Below, in pieces: positions 27,050-36,217 of a DNA stretch of 64,000 bases. The DNA comes from Bacteroidota bacterium (lineage in GTDB: Bacteria; Bacteroidota; Bacteroidia; UBA8524), in the NCBI GenBank assembly GCA_016124735.1, contig WGMZ01000010.1, positions 62,001 through 126,000 on the forward strand, written 5' to 3'. A model generated the notes under the pieces. That model ran no database searches, was not told where the DNA came from, and was given only the letters and a program-made list of their open reading frames with translations. A program made the translations under genes and the position numbers. Positions within the stretch are counted from its first letter, which is position 1. Each line of letters starts with the position of its first letter.

Positions 27050-27239
27050 ACTTCAGTTAGCCTAATTCTTTTTAAATTCTTTTCCTTTCTTTTTTTAGAA
27101 AAATGCGAAGCATTCATGAATAAAAAGAAACAAAAAAGCGCAATTGCTTCCTCGATGAACCGCTAAGCCTTCCTCCGCTATCCGGAACAATAGTTCCTTC
27201 AGGCGGTGGGTACCCCCCCCGATAAATTTCGGAACGGCA

Positions 27240-27255
27240 GCCAGGCGCAAATGGC
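27240..27255. repeat. Hairpin motif copy 1 (GCCAGGCGCAAATGGC)
   Basis: Stem GCCA/TGGC, extended on the outside by CA/TG (27238-27257). It shares GCCAGRYGCAAWTGGC with a copy 110 bp downstream. Confidence 0.6.
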
Positions 27256-27349
27256 TGGCGCCAGATAAAGAAGGAATCCAAAATCAGGATGCGGGAGGGA
27301 CAGGCCAAAAATGCGGGCAGCGGGTTCGAGTGATGATTTTTATAGGGAG

Positions 27350-27365
27350 GCCAGATGCAATTGGC
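27350..27365. repeat. Hairpin motif copy 2 (GCCAGATGCAATTGGC)
   Basis: Stem GGCCA/TGGCC (27349-27366) with loop GATGCAAT. It differs from copy 1 at three of 16 positions (G/A, C/T and A/T). Confidence 0.6.
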
Positions 27366-27566
27366 CAACCATTATGAAAAAAATAGAGAGCGAGGAAGCA
27401 TATTTTGGCCTTGATTTATTGGTACGTTTGGAATTTACGCTGAGTAAAGTCGAAGTGTCAAGGCAAAATGAACATGAATGAAATGCACAGGACTCTCCTG
27501 GGGTGACTTAAATCACATTTACTCTTCTATTCCTGTACGACCTTTGTATCAACAAATCGAGATACC

Positions 27567-28988
27567 ATGAAAGTAGAACAGATTTATACCGGATGTTTGG
27601 CTCAAGGTGCCTACTACATCCAATCAGGAAAAGAAGCGGCCATCGTAGACCCATTGCGGGAAGTGCAACCATATATTGATCAGGCGGAAAGAGATGGAGT
27701 ACGCATTAAATATATATTCGAAACGCATTTCCATGCGGATTTTGTTTCCGGGCATATCGATCTCGCGAAAAAGACGGGAGCCACAATAGTTTATGGACCT
27801 ACCGACGCCCCCATAGGTTTTGAAGCACATATAGCAAAAGACGGAGAACGCTTTAAAATTGGGGACATTGAAGTGGAGCTGCTGCATACCCCAGGACATA
27901 CCATGGAAAGTTCCTGTTATTTGCTTCGCGACGAAAACGGGAAAGAGCAATCCATCTTTACCGGAGACACCTTATTTATTGGTGATGTAGGTCGTCCGGA
28001 TTTAGCGCAAAAAGTAAAGGCAGAATTAACAGAAGAAAAACTCGCAGAACATCTTTTTCATTCTTTACGCGACAAAATCATGCCTTTATCAGATGATATC
28101 GTGGTTTATCCGGCGCATGGTGCAGGGTCTGCCTGTGGTAAAAACATGAGCAAAGAAACCAGTGATACACTGGGCAATCAGAAGAAAACAAATTATGCCT
28201 TGCGAGCAGATATGGGTATGGAAGAATTTAAAAAAGAAGTTCTCACCGGCCTAACTCCACCTCCCGGATATTTCCCCAAAAACGTATTATTAAATATTCA
28301 GGGATATGATGCAATCGACGAAGTACTGGAAAGAGGAACACGGGCACTGAGTCCTGCCGCCTTCGAGGCTGCCGCCAACGAAACTCAGGCGCTGATTCTC
28401 GATACCCGCGACCCGGAAACATTCGCAAAAGCATTCATCCCAAATTCTATCAATATTGGAATAGACGGAAACTTCGCACCCTGGGTGGGAACGATGATCC
28501 CCGATATCCGTCAGGAAATATTATTGGTCACCGATCCTGGCCGGGAGCAGGAAGTAGTTACGCGTCTGGCTCGCGTAGGGTACGATTTTGCCATCGGATA
28601 TTTGGAAGGAGGAATCCAATCCTGGATGAATGCCGGAAAAGAAACGGAGCATATTGAAAGCATCCCTGCAGAAGAATTGGCCGATCGTATGGAAAAAGGA
28701 GGGATTAATCTCCTGGATGTTCGCCGCAAGAGCGAATACGATTCAGAGCATGTAACCGGAATAAAAAACCTGCCTTTGGATTATATCAATAGCAGTATGG
28801 CAGAAATCCATCCGGAAAAGACTTACTATATACATTGCGCAGGAGGCTATCGCTCCATGATTTTCAGCTCCATCCTGAAATCAAGAGGATTTGATCATGT
28901 GATCAACATTCAGGGAGGCTTCTCCGCTATGAAGAAGAGCGAAAGGTTCGAGGTTACCGATTATGTGTGCCCCACTACCCTGCTTTAA
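27567..28988 (+). CDS. Metallo-beta-lactamase-fold hydrolase with two rhodanese domains (persulfide dioxygenase-like)
   Basis: A 473-residue fusion: an MBL domain (about 1-235) with the metal motif THFHADFVSGH (His54, His56, Asp58) and HTPGHT; a first rhodanese domain (about 260-360) whose active-site region has no Cys; and a second rhodanese (about 375-470) with the active loop CAGGYRS (Cys 424). The set-up matches CstB and PRF-type proteins, in which the MBL domain oxidises persulfides and the rhodanese transfers sulfane sulfur. A role in sulfide detoxification is likely but the substrate was not tested. The 3' end overlaps kdsC by 4 nt (convergent). Confidence 0.88.
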   Translation: MKVEQIYTGCLAQGAYYIQSGKEAAIVDPLREVQPYIDQAERDGVRIKYIFETHFHADFVSGHIDLAKKTGATIVYGPTDAPIGFEAHIAKDGERFKIGDIEVELLHTPGHTMESSCYLLRDENGKEQSIFTGDTLFIGDVGRPDLAQKVKAELTEEKLAEHLFHSLRDKIMPLSDDIVVYPAHGAGSACGKNMSKETSDTLGNQKKTNYALRADMGMEEFKKEVLTGLTPPPGYFPKNVLLNIQGYDAIDEVLERGTRALSPAAFEAAANETQALILDTRDPETFAKAFIPNSINIGIDGNFAPWVGTMIPDIRQEILLVTDPGREQEVVTRLARVGYDFAIGYLEGGIQSWMNAGKETEHIESIPAEELADRMEKGGINLLDVRRKSEYDSEHVTGIKNLPLDYINSSMAEIHPEKTYYIHCAGGYRSMIFSSILKSRGFDHVINIQGGFSAMKKSERFEVTDYVCPTTLL

Positions 28989-29509
28989 GGCTGATACCCA
29001 ATTTGCTTGCGTGAGGTATTCCATTCGTTCCAGTTTCTTTGCTGGATGATGAGATCGATCACCTCACGCAAAACACCTTTACCTCCGGCCGCCCGGGTTT
29101 GCATGTGCACATGCTCCACTACATAAAAAGCAGCGTCGGAAGGGGCAACTGAAACACCAACTTGTGCCATTACAGGGATATCAATAACATCATCTCCAAT
29201 ATAGAGGACCTCCGGGTCCTTTTTTTTATGCAATTTCTTGAATTCTGCATAGGCACTTGCCTTATCCCCTTCTCCAAGTCTTACAAAATCAATCTTTAAG
29301 GCTTCCATCCTTGCCCTGGCTGCTTTGGAATCGCGTCCGGAAATAGCTCCAAAAACAATCCCTTTGTTCTGCATAAAAGAGATGAGTTGTCCATCGCGGA
29401 CATGAAAATTCTTCACTTCATTTCCCTGGGCGTCGAGAATGATACTTCCATCGGTAAGCACCCCGTCGATATCGAAGAGGATGGCGGTAATTTTAGATAC
29501 GTCTGTCAT
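28985..29509 (-). CDS. kdsC: Kdo-8-phosphate phosphatase KdsC-like HAD hydrolase
   Basis: A 174-residue cap-less C0 HAD phosphatase. The catalytic motif is LFDIDGVLTDG (Asp13, Asp15). The family features HVRDGQLI, the AISGRDSKA loop, GDDVIDIPVMA and TRAAGGKGVLREVIDLI agree with KdsC, which forms free Kdo. kdsA and kdsD lie nearby, which supports the call; CMP-Kdo-type NeuA/YrbI relatives are the alternative. Confidence 0.9.
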   Translation of the reverse strand: MTDVSKITAILFDIDGVLTDGSIILDAQGNEVKNFHVRDGQLISFMQNKGIVFGAISGRDSKAARARMEALKIDFVRLGEGDKASAYAEFKKLHKKKDPEVLYIGDDVIDIPVMAQVGVSVAPSDAAFYVVEHVHMQTRAAGGKGVLREVIDLIIQQRNWNEWNTSRKQIGYQP

Positions 29510-29521
29510 GGGCCGGTTTTC

Positions 29522-29553
29522 AAAAATAAAAAAAGGCGGGATAAGCCCGCCTT
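29522..29553 (-). terminator. Rho-independent terminator of the OmpA lipoprotein gene
   Basis: Perfect 8-bp stem (AAGGCGGG/CCCGCCTT) with 5-nt loop; on the minus strand it is followed by a T-rich tail (29522-29534). Confidence 0.85.
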
Positions 29554-29574
29554 CTCACATTGAACCACACACTT

Positions 29575-30573
29575 TTATTGTTGGTCAAGGAGTTTGTATA
29601 TCTCATCCAGTTTTGGTGAGAGAATAATTTCAGTTCTTCTGTTTTTAGCTCTGGCCTCAGGGGTTTTCGCAGGATCGACAGGCATGTATTCACCACGTCC
29701 AGCAGCAATAAACCGCGTAGGGTCCACTTTACCCTCTTTGGTCAATATCCTGACGATTGAGGTAGCTCTTAAAACGGACAAGTCCCAGTTGTCTTTAATT
29801 TGGGCCGTATGCATTGGCACATCATCGGTGTGGCCTTCCACCATAATCATGATGTCGTTCATGTCCTGAATGGATTTGGCTAATTCCAACAATGCTTCCT
29901 GCCCCTTTTTATCTACCACAATGCTTCCGGAAGCAAACAGCAGTTTTTCATCCATGGAAACGTAGACTTTACCATTTCTGATTTCAACGCTCAACCCCTT
30001 GTCTTTAAAGCCAAGCAAGGCTTCGGTTAGTTTTGAGTTCAACGCTTTTACCGCAGAATCTTTCGCATTCAATATGGATTGCAATTCAACAACACGTGCC
30101 TGCTGGCGCATCAGGTCCTGATGGATCGAATCCAGTTCAATCCTCATCTCTTCATTTTTCTTGATGTTCTTATTCAGGTTGGCCTCTTTCTGTGCCAGTT
30201 CCAGCTCTTTCGCCGTGAGTTTTGCTTCCAGTTTTTTTAATTCCGTCACCATCTTTTCTTCTTCGAGCTGGTTGTTCTTCAACAATGCTTCATAGGAACT
30301 TCTTAATTCTCCATAAAGTCTTTTATTGCTTTCGAACAGCGTATGGGTCTCTATGGAGTCGGCAACAAGTTTGGAAACATGGTCTTTCAGATCAATGTTC
30401 TGCTTTTGCACACCCTCCTTTTGCGTGGCCATTGCCGATAATTCATCATCGCACGCTTTCTTTTTTTGTTCCAGCTCTTTGTATGCATTTTCCAGATCCT
30501 GGTATTTACGTTGCGGAACGCAGGCGGTCAGCACCATTAAAAGGGATAAGGTCAACCAACTTTTCTTTTTCAT
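29575..30573 (-). CDS. OmpA-family lipoprotein with coiled coil
   Basis: Start at ATG 30573 gives MKKKSWLTLSLLMVLTAC, an SpII signal with Cys 18; 332 residues. The first half of the mature protein (about 20-200) is a long coiled coil, and the C-terminal OmpA/MotB domain (about 205-325) carries VEGHTDDVP and LSVLRATSIVRIL, ending with the AGRGEYMPV and KNRRTEIILSP elements that bind diaminopimelate in peptidoglycan. It likely links outer membrane and cell wall. A terminator follows. Confidence 0.9.
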   Translation of the reverse strand: MKKKSWLTLSLLMVLTACVPQRKYQDLENAYKELEQKKKACDDELSAMATQKEGVQKQNIDLKDHVSKLVADSIETHTLFESNKRLYGELRSSYEALLKNNQLEEEKMVTELKKLEAKLTAKELELAQKEANLNKNIKKNEEMRIELDSIHQDLMRQQARVVELQSILNAKDSAVKALNSKLTEALLGFKDKGLSVEIRNGKVYVSMDEKLLFASGSIVVDKKGQEALLELAKSIQDMNDIMIMVEGHTDDVPMHTAQIKDNWDLSVLRATSIVRILTKEGKVDPTRFIAAGRGEYMPVDPAKTPEARAKNRRTEIILSPKLDEIYKLLDQQ

Positions 30574-30651
30574 AAACACAACTCTTGATAGAACAAAAAT
30601 CAACAGATGTGATTGTAGAAAATAGTACAGTCGTTTGGAGTTTAGTCACAT

Positions 30652-32136
30652 TCAGCTCAAGATATGAACAAAATACATATCCATTTTGCCTTTGCCTTTC
30701 ACTTCAATTGCCTCCCGGGGGTCAAATCGAAACTTCGGATTATCTTTTACCTGAAGGTAAGTGGAATTGCTTATATTCACTTCACCTGCCTGGCTGGAAG
30801 ACTCCATTCTGGAGGCGGTATTTACAGTGTCTCCCCATAAATCGTATTGAAATTTCTGGGAGCCTACTATTCCGGCTGTTACAGGGCCGCTATGGATGCC
30901 AGCCCGCATTTGAAAAGCTTTCTTTCCTTCCTTGATTCGCATGGTATAGCGTTTTGCCATGAAGGACTGCATTTCACCGGCGGCAAGAATAATATTTTCC
31001 AATGCCGAATCTTCTTCCGGATTGAGTCCGGCGACAGTCATGTAGGCATCGCCTATGGTCTTAATCTTTTCGAGATGATATTTTTTTCCGATTTCATCGA
31101 AGGCGGTAAAACACGCATTGATTTCATCCACCAGTTCAGAAGCCTCCATGCTTGCACTAAGTTGTGTAAACCCAATAAAGTCTGTGAACAGAACATGGAC
31201 ATTATCAAAATGGCGCGCCATGGCTTTGCCGGAATTTTTAAGTTCCTCGGCAATTTCTGCCGGCAAAATGTTCAAGAGCAATTTATCTGACCGGGATTTC
31301 TCCTCTTCAATCTGATGTTTGCCTTCATCCAGCAAGTGGTAAACAGTACAATTATCCAGTGCCACCGCCATATAGGAAGTGAGTGAGCGAATAAAATCCA
31401 CATGATAATCTTTTATTCCCGAGCCACTTTTGCCGGATATCATCAATGCGCCTATTACCTTTTCTTTCAAAATCATCGGAAAAGCAAGAACATATCCCGG
31501 AGCATCTCCGGAGAGTGTGAGAATCGGTTCATTGGTGTATTGCCGATAATCGACCCGAGCATCTTTAAGATGGACTTCCTTTCCGTTGGATATTACCCAA
31601 TGCAGTATAGCCTCTTTTTCCTCATCAGGCTTGCCCTTTATTGTTGTCCAGTCCTGCTCGCTATTCATCCATCCATAAATTGGATTCTGATCCTGAAAAT
31701 AAAGAAGGTCCAGACTTTCCATCTCCATGCTGGAACGCAAAGTATTGAATACGGTCCGTATAATTTCTTCGACGTTCAAACTCCCGGTAATTCGTCTGCC
31801 GAGAACACTCAGTAACTCAATTTGTGAAATAGCTTCCTTGTATTTGGTTACTTTCTTATCGAGATCTTCCTGCCGGATGTTCTCCTCCAGAAGTTGACTA
31901 ACCTTTTCTTTTGCCTCCAGGTATTTACGAGAAAGCTGATTGAAATGCAGAGCCAGGTCAGAAAGCTCTGTATCCTTCTTAAATGAGACCTGCATCAAAG
32001 ATTCATCTGAATTTATGACCATGCCAGCCTTATCATCCAACTCGACAATTTTCTCCCTGAGTGTTCTCAGACGAAAGAAATTCCAGAGTAAAGTACTCGC
32101 TAAAAGAACTGCTAAAATGGTTAGAAAGGCTAACAT
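30652..32136 (-). CDS. GAF-domain class III adenylate cyclase
   Basis: Makes cAMP from ATP. The 494-residue protein has an N-terminal TM helix (about 3-22), a coiled linker, a GAF domain (about 105-265), a signalling helix, and a class III cyclase domain (about 305-490). All expected residues are present: metal Asp319 and Asp363, Lys359 and Asp432 (adenine selectivity), Asn439 and Arg443 (transition state). The Lys/Asp pair predicts ATP rather than GTP as substrate. It is divergent from the nSTAND operon with only about 40 bp between them, so they may be co-regulated. Confidence 0.93.
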   Translation of the reverse strand: MLAFLTILAVLLASTLLWNFFRLRTLREKIVELDDKAGMVINSDESLMQVSFKKDTELSDLALHFNQLSRKYLEAKEKVSQLLEENIRQEDLDKKVTKYKEAISQIELLSVLGRRITGSLNVEEIIRTVFNTLRSSMEMESLDLLYFQDQNPIYGWMNSEQDWTTIKGKPDEEKEAILHWVISNGKEVHLKDARVDYRQYTNEPILTLSGDAPGYVLAFPMILKEKVIGALMISGKSGSGIKDYHVDFIRSLTSYMAVALDNCTVYHLLDEGKHQIEEEKSRSDKLLLNILPAEIAEELKNSGKAMARHFDNVHVLFTDFIGFTQLSASMEASELVDEINACFTAFDEIGKKYHLEKIKTIGDAYMTVAGLNPEEDSALENIILAAGEMQSFMAKRYTMRIKEGKKAFQMRAGIHSGPVTAGIVGSQKFQYDLWGDTVNTASRMESSSQAGEVNISNSTYLQVKDNPKFRFDPREAIEVKGKGKMDMYFVHILS

Positions 32137-32178
32137 ATCACCAAATTAGCTTAATTTAGTTAAAACCTAGACCAAATT

Positions 32179-35100
32179 TTGAGCAAAACTGTAAATCCAT
32201 TTCCAGGATTAAGGCCTTTCCGCGAAAATGAAGCACCTCTTTTTTTTGGGAGGAAACGTCACGTAAATGAGATTTATTCCAAACTCATCAAAAATCGTTT
32301 TGTCTCTGTGGTGGGAAATTCAGGAAGTGGTAAATCATCCCTTGTCAGAGCCGGCCTGATTCCACTTCTGAACCAGGAGTCCTGGCATGTTTGTCGTTTT
32401 CGTCCGGGCAATGATCCCGTTCATTCCCTTCAAATGGCCTTCCAACAGATTTGGCCAGAAGCTAACCATGCTTCCGAATTGGATGCAATGCTCAGAAAAG
32501 GCCCCTTGGGGATTGTTCAGGCTGTGCGAACTTTTAATAATTCGCAAAAACCGGTTTTAATCCTGGTGGACCAATTCGAGGAACTATTTCGCGACAACCA
32601 TACCGAGAAAAAGAGGTTTGCCGAAAACGAATCATTCATCCAATTGTTACTGCAAGCCTCCCTGCAGTCCGATTTACCGATATATATTTTGCTTACCATG
32701 CGCTCCGACTTTTTAGGAGAATGCGAATATTACCACGGGCTTCCGGAAGCCATCAATGAAAGTCAGTTCCTTGTACCTCGTATGCAGAGAGATGATTTGC
32801 AAGACTGCCTTACCGGTCCGGTAGAATATGTCGGGGAATATATTTCTCCAAGATTGGTTCAGCAATTATTGGATGAGATTGATGAGAATCAGGACCAGCT
32901 TCCGGTGCTTCAGCATGTAATGATGCGCACCTGGGAAATATGGGTGGAGGCAGAGAAAGAATCTGTACCAATTGATTTGGAACATTATAAAAAGACCGGT
33001 GGCATCCAATTGGCCTTAAACAACCATGCAGAAGAAGCGTATTCAGAATTAAACACAGAACAACAGCGTATTTGCGAAGTTTTATTTCGCTCGCTTTGTG
33101 CTGGTATCATTGGAGGGCGGGGAATCAGAAAATCTGCCGACATTCAAACCATTGCCCAGATTGCCCAATGCAGTGAACAGGCTATTATTCCTGTGGCTGA
33201 AATTTTTCGCCGGCATGATCGGGGATTTTTATTACCCGACAGCAGTAAAAAGCTTCTATCGGATACCAAGCTCGACATCTCTCATGAGAGTCTAATGCGA
33301 ATTTGGCATCGATTGAGCAATTGGGTCAAAGAAGAAGTAGAGGCAGCAGCACTTTATGTAAGAATTGCCGAAAGTGCCTTGCTTTTTAATGAGGGCAAAG
33401 CAGGATTATGGCGAGATCCGGACTTACAGGTAGCATTGGAATGGAGAGAAAAACAAAACCCCACCGAGACCTGGGCCAAACCCTTTAATCCGCATTTCCA
33501 TCAGGCCATGAAATTTATTCAGGCCAGCGAAAAAGAAAAATGGTATGCCGAAAAAGACAGCCGAAGGAGGCGTTTTTTCGCCAATGTGGTCATTACTCTC
33601 GTGCTTCTAGTCCTGAGTGTATTAAGCATTTGGGCCTATAGCGAAAGAAACAATGCTGAAAAAAGTGCACAGGATGCTTTGCTAAAAAAAGCAGAAGCAG
33701 ATACCATGCGGAACAAAGCAGAAGAACAGACCCAATTGGCTCTGGACAATTTTAAAGAAGCGCGGCAACAAGAGCAGCTTGCGTTGAAACAAAAAGAAGC
33801 GACCGAGGTGGAACGGCAGCGTGCCATAGAGCTGGCCGAGAAAGCACGGGTGTCGAAAATCCGTGCTGAAAATGAATCCAAAAGAGCGATCGAATCAAGT
33901 ATTCTGGCCAATCAACAGAGACAATCCGCTTTATATCAAAAACAGGTTTCAGACAGCCTGCGGATTATCGCCGAGCAGGAAGAGAAAAAAGCAACCAAAC
34001 TAAGGATACTCTCTCTGGCACAAAACCTTGCCATCCGATCCAAACTGGCAGACACCACCAATTTTGATAAACAGGTGAAGGCCTTGCTGACCCTTCAGGC
34101 CTATCGTTTTCAAATTGCCCAGGGAGGAAATCCTTTTGACCCTGTAATTATGAATGCCTTACTCTCAGCCACACGCACTTACCAAAAGAGCAGCGAATAC
34201 CTGAGCTACCGGCACAATGATGCGGTATTGTCTCTTCAGGCTTGTCCTAATCAGGATATGATCGTAAGCAGCGGAAATGATGGCAAGTTATTGTTCTCTA
34301 CTTCTCAGTTGAAGCCAGCAAAGGAATCGGATAAATCCATGCCTATGATTTTGGATAATCTCAGCTATAATGCCAGTGGCGAACGACTTGCTGTGAGTTG
34401 CGATAACCGAAGTATAATGGTTTACAGCGACCAGGACCCGTCCAAAGCTCAGTTTACCATCATTGGGAAGCACGATGATGAAATCACTGCGGTTGTTTGG
34501 AATGGGAGCCAGATCATTTCCGCCAGTCTGGATCAACATATTCGCGTTTTCGACAGCAAAACGGGCGAGCAATTGAAATCAATAGAATTGACGTCAAAAC
34601 CTCTGGCTTTGGCGGTCAATCCTGATAAAGAGCTGGTGTATGCCGGATGCAAGGATGGTAAGATCATAGAAATCAATCTGAAAGACGGAACAAATAAAGT
34701 TTACTACGAAGTTTACAATGACCGTATCACGAGCCTCGTAACCAGCAACGACCATTCGGTATTGGTTTTTGGCACCGGTAATGGCAAGTGCAAGGGAATC
34801 GGACTCAACCAACAATCTGAGCTATTTGAATTGAATGGCCATCGTGCCGGGATTGAAAATATGCGATTCCATCCGAGCCAAAAATTGCTGGCAACAGCCT
34901 GTTTCGATGGAAAAGTACGCTTGTATGATTTGGAAAATTGGCAATCTTCACCCCCTGTAGAATACGACGAACACAATGACTGGGTAATGGATGTAGCCTT
35001 TACCTCCGATGGATTGACTCTATTCTCTGCGAGCAAGGACAAAACCCTGAGAAGTTATCCTGTTTTTGCAAGCCAAATGGCTGATTATCTGACAAAAAAA

Positions 35101-35187
35101 ATAGGAAGAAACTTTACAAGCAAAGAGTGGAATCTGTATATTGGAGAAGATATACCTTACCAAAAAACCATCCCAAACCTACCCTGA
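32179..35187 (+). CDS. nSTAND NTPase with TM, coiled coil and WD40 propeller
   Basis: A 1002-residue protein. The only usable start is TTG at 32179, directly before NPFPGLRPF, the typical nSTAND1 opening. Domains: FFGR box, Walker A GNSGSGKS (46-53), Walker B VLILVDQFEELF (about 126-137), STAND helical modules to about 455, one TM helix (about 469-488), a coiled coil (about 490-620), and WD40-like repeats (about 675-990). The ATPase part is thus cytoplasmic and the propeller extracytoplasmic if the TM is single-pass. STAND proteins act as stimulus-gated switches. Two OM beta-barrel genes follow in the same operon. Confidence 0.9.
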   Translation: MSKTVNPFPGLRPFRENEAPLFFGRKRHVNEIYSKLIKNRFVSVVGNSGSGKSSLVRAGLIPLLNQESWHVCRFRPGNDPVHSLQMAFQQIWPEANHASELDAMLRKGPLGIVQAVRTFNNSQKPVLILVDQFEELFRDNHTEKKRFAENESFIQLLLQASLQSDLPIYILLTMRSDFLGECEYYHGLPEAINESQFLVPRMQRDDLQDCLTGPVEYVGEYISPRLVQQLLDEIDENQDQLPVLQHVMMRTWEIWVEAEKESVPIDLEHYKKTGGIQLALNNHAEEAYSELNTEQQRICEVLFRSLCAGIIGGRGIRKSADIQTIAQIAQCSEQAIIPVAEIFRRHDRGFLLPDSSKKLLSDTKLDISHESLMRIWHRLSNWVKEEVEAAALYVRIAESALLFNEGKAGLWRDPDLQVALEWREKQNPTETWAKPFNPHFHQAMKFIQASEKEKWYAEKDSRRRRFFANVVITLVLLVLSVLSIWAYSERNNAEKSAQDALLKKAEADTMRNKAEEQTQLALDNFKEARQQEQLALKQKEATEVERQRAIELAEKARVSKIRAENESKRAIESSILANQQRQSALYQKQVSDSLRIIAEQEEKKATKLRILSLAQNLAIRSKLADTTNFDKQVKALLTLQAYRFQIAQGGNPFDPVIMNALLSATRTYQKSSEYLSYRHNDAVLSLQACPNQDMIVSSGNDGKLLFSTSQLKPAKESDKSMPMILDNLSYNASGERLAVSCDNRSIMVYSDQDPSKAQFTIIGKHDDEITAVVWNGSQIISASLDQHIRVFDSKTGEQLKSIELTSKPLALAVNPDKELVYAGCKDGKIIEINLKDGTNKVYYEVYNDRITSLVTSNDHSVLVFGTGNGKCKGIGLNQQSELFELNGHRAGIENMRFHPSQKLLATACFDGKVRLYDLENWQSSPPVEYDEHNDWVMDVAFTSDGLTLFSASKDKTLRSYPVFASQMADYLTKKIGRNFTSKEWNLYIGEDIPYQKTIPNLP

Positions 35188-35191
35188 GCCT

Positions 35192-36217
35192 ATGATTTTT
35201 CATCGTGTTAAAATTTTATTGATCTTTCTTTTGCTGTTAATCATCCGGGAAGAAACCTATGCACAGGACTGCCAGATGATATTGGACCAGGCAAGACAAC
35301 ACTACGGACTGGGCCATTTTTCAGAAGCATTGAATGTTATGAAAACCTGCCATCCGGATAAATCAGACCCCCAACTTCAATGGCAAGTGGCCCGAATGGA
35401 AGCCTTGTGCTATCTCGCGTTAAAAGAAACAGAAAAAGCCAAAAAAGCCGGAATACGTATGCTGGAATTAAACCCCAGATATGAGCCAAATAACCTCGAT
35501 GACCCTGCAGAATTGATTCGCCTGCTTGAGTCAATTCCGGTGATTTCCCGGTTTAGTATAGGCCTAAATTTTTCACCCTGGACAAATTGCAGTTTCCCGG
35601 AAATCAGGAGTGTATATACGTTGAATGATATGGATAAAACCTATACCGGCAAAAACGGATACCTTCTCGGGCTAAAAGGGATTTACAATATCAATCAACA
35701 TTTCGGATTCCAGCTTTCTGCCAATGCATTGCAAAAGCAATATGATTTGAAGTATCATTTCGATCAATGGTCATTTCAAATGAAAGAAAGCAGCACATAC
35801 CTGAATACACCTCTCGTGCTGAATTACACAATTAATCCGGGGAAAAAACTCCGCTTTTACGGAAATCTGGGGGTTTACAGTTCCTACCTGCTTCAGGGAG
35901 AATCAAGTTTTTCCGCCAACAACTCAGAGTTTCAGAAAAGTTATTCGATTGAAAAAGTCAGTACGCTTACCCGTCGGAATAAATGGGATTACGGCTTAAA
36001 CGGAGGTCTGGGTATGGTATATGCCCAAAGAAACGGTCAACTCAGTTTAGAGGTTGCCTATATGCACTCATTGAAAAATATAAACAATACACAAACCCGC
36101 TATGAATTCACCCGTCTTATGGGCGACTATTTCTATCTGGAAGATGATCTGCGACTTCATTATCTCAGCCTTCAACTCAGTTATGTTCAGTATTTAAATT
36201 TCAGAGTAATCAAATGA
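35192..36217 (+). CDS. TPR and beta-barrel outer-membrane protein, first copy
   Basis: The start at ATG 35192 gives a clear signal peptide (MIFHRVKILLIFLLLLII, cleavage after TYAQ); 341 residues. The mature N-terminus (about 25-105) is a helical TPR-like segment with HYGLGHFSEALNVMKTC. The rest (about 120-341) is a predicted PorT-type outer-membrane beta barrel of alternating strands, ending with an aromatic-rich strand (SLQLSYVQYLNF). The gene starts 4 nt after the nSTAND stop and overlaps the next gene by 4 nt (ATGA). Confidence 0.82.
   Translation: MIFHRVKILLIFLLLLIIREETYAQDCQMILDQARQHYGLGHFSEALNVMKTCHPDKSDPQLQWQVARMEALCYLALKETEKAKKAGIRMLELNPRYEPNNLDDPAELIRLLESIPVISRFSIGLNFSPWTNCSFPEIRSVYTLNDMDKTYTGKNGYLLGLKGIYNINQHFGFQLSANALQKQYDLKYHFDQWSFQMKESSTYLNTPLVLNYTINPGKKLRFYGNLGVYSSYLLQGESSFSANNSEFQKSYSIEKVSTLTRRNKWDYGLNGGLGMVYAQRNGQLSLEVAYMHSLKNINNTQTRYEFTRLMGDYFYLEDDLRLHYLSLQLSYVQYLNFRVIK

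Larger units (their letters stand above)
27050..27566. other. 517-bp non-coding stretch with hairpins and a C8 run
   Basis: No gene is supported here. It holds an inverted repeat GGAACAATAGTTCC at 27184-27197, a run of eight C at 27213-27220, a CCGA/TCGG hairpin just after it, and two copies of a 16-bp hairpin-forming motif. The look is that of REP-like intergenic elements seen in Bacteroidota. The last 30 nt carry CCTTTG before the next ATG at 27567, a weak promoter. Confidence 0.6.

Noticed and set aside
27213-27220. Poly-C run as a phase-variation switch
   Set aside because: The run of eight C lies in a non-coding stretch more than 300 bp from the nearest start codon, so slippage would not shift any reading frame.
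27050-27566. Insertion sequence or transposase remnant
   Set aside because: No transposase motif is found in any frame, and no pair of terminal inverted repeats with flanking target duplication is visible. The hairpins look internal to a REP-like block.
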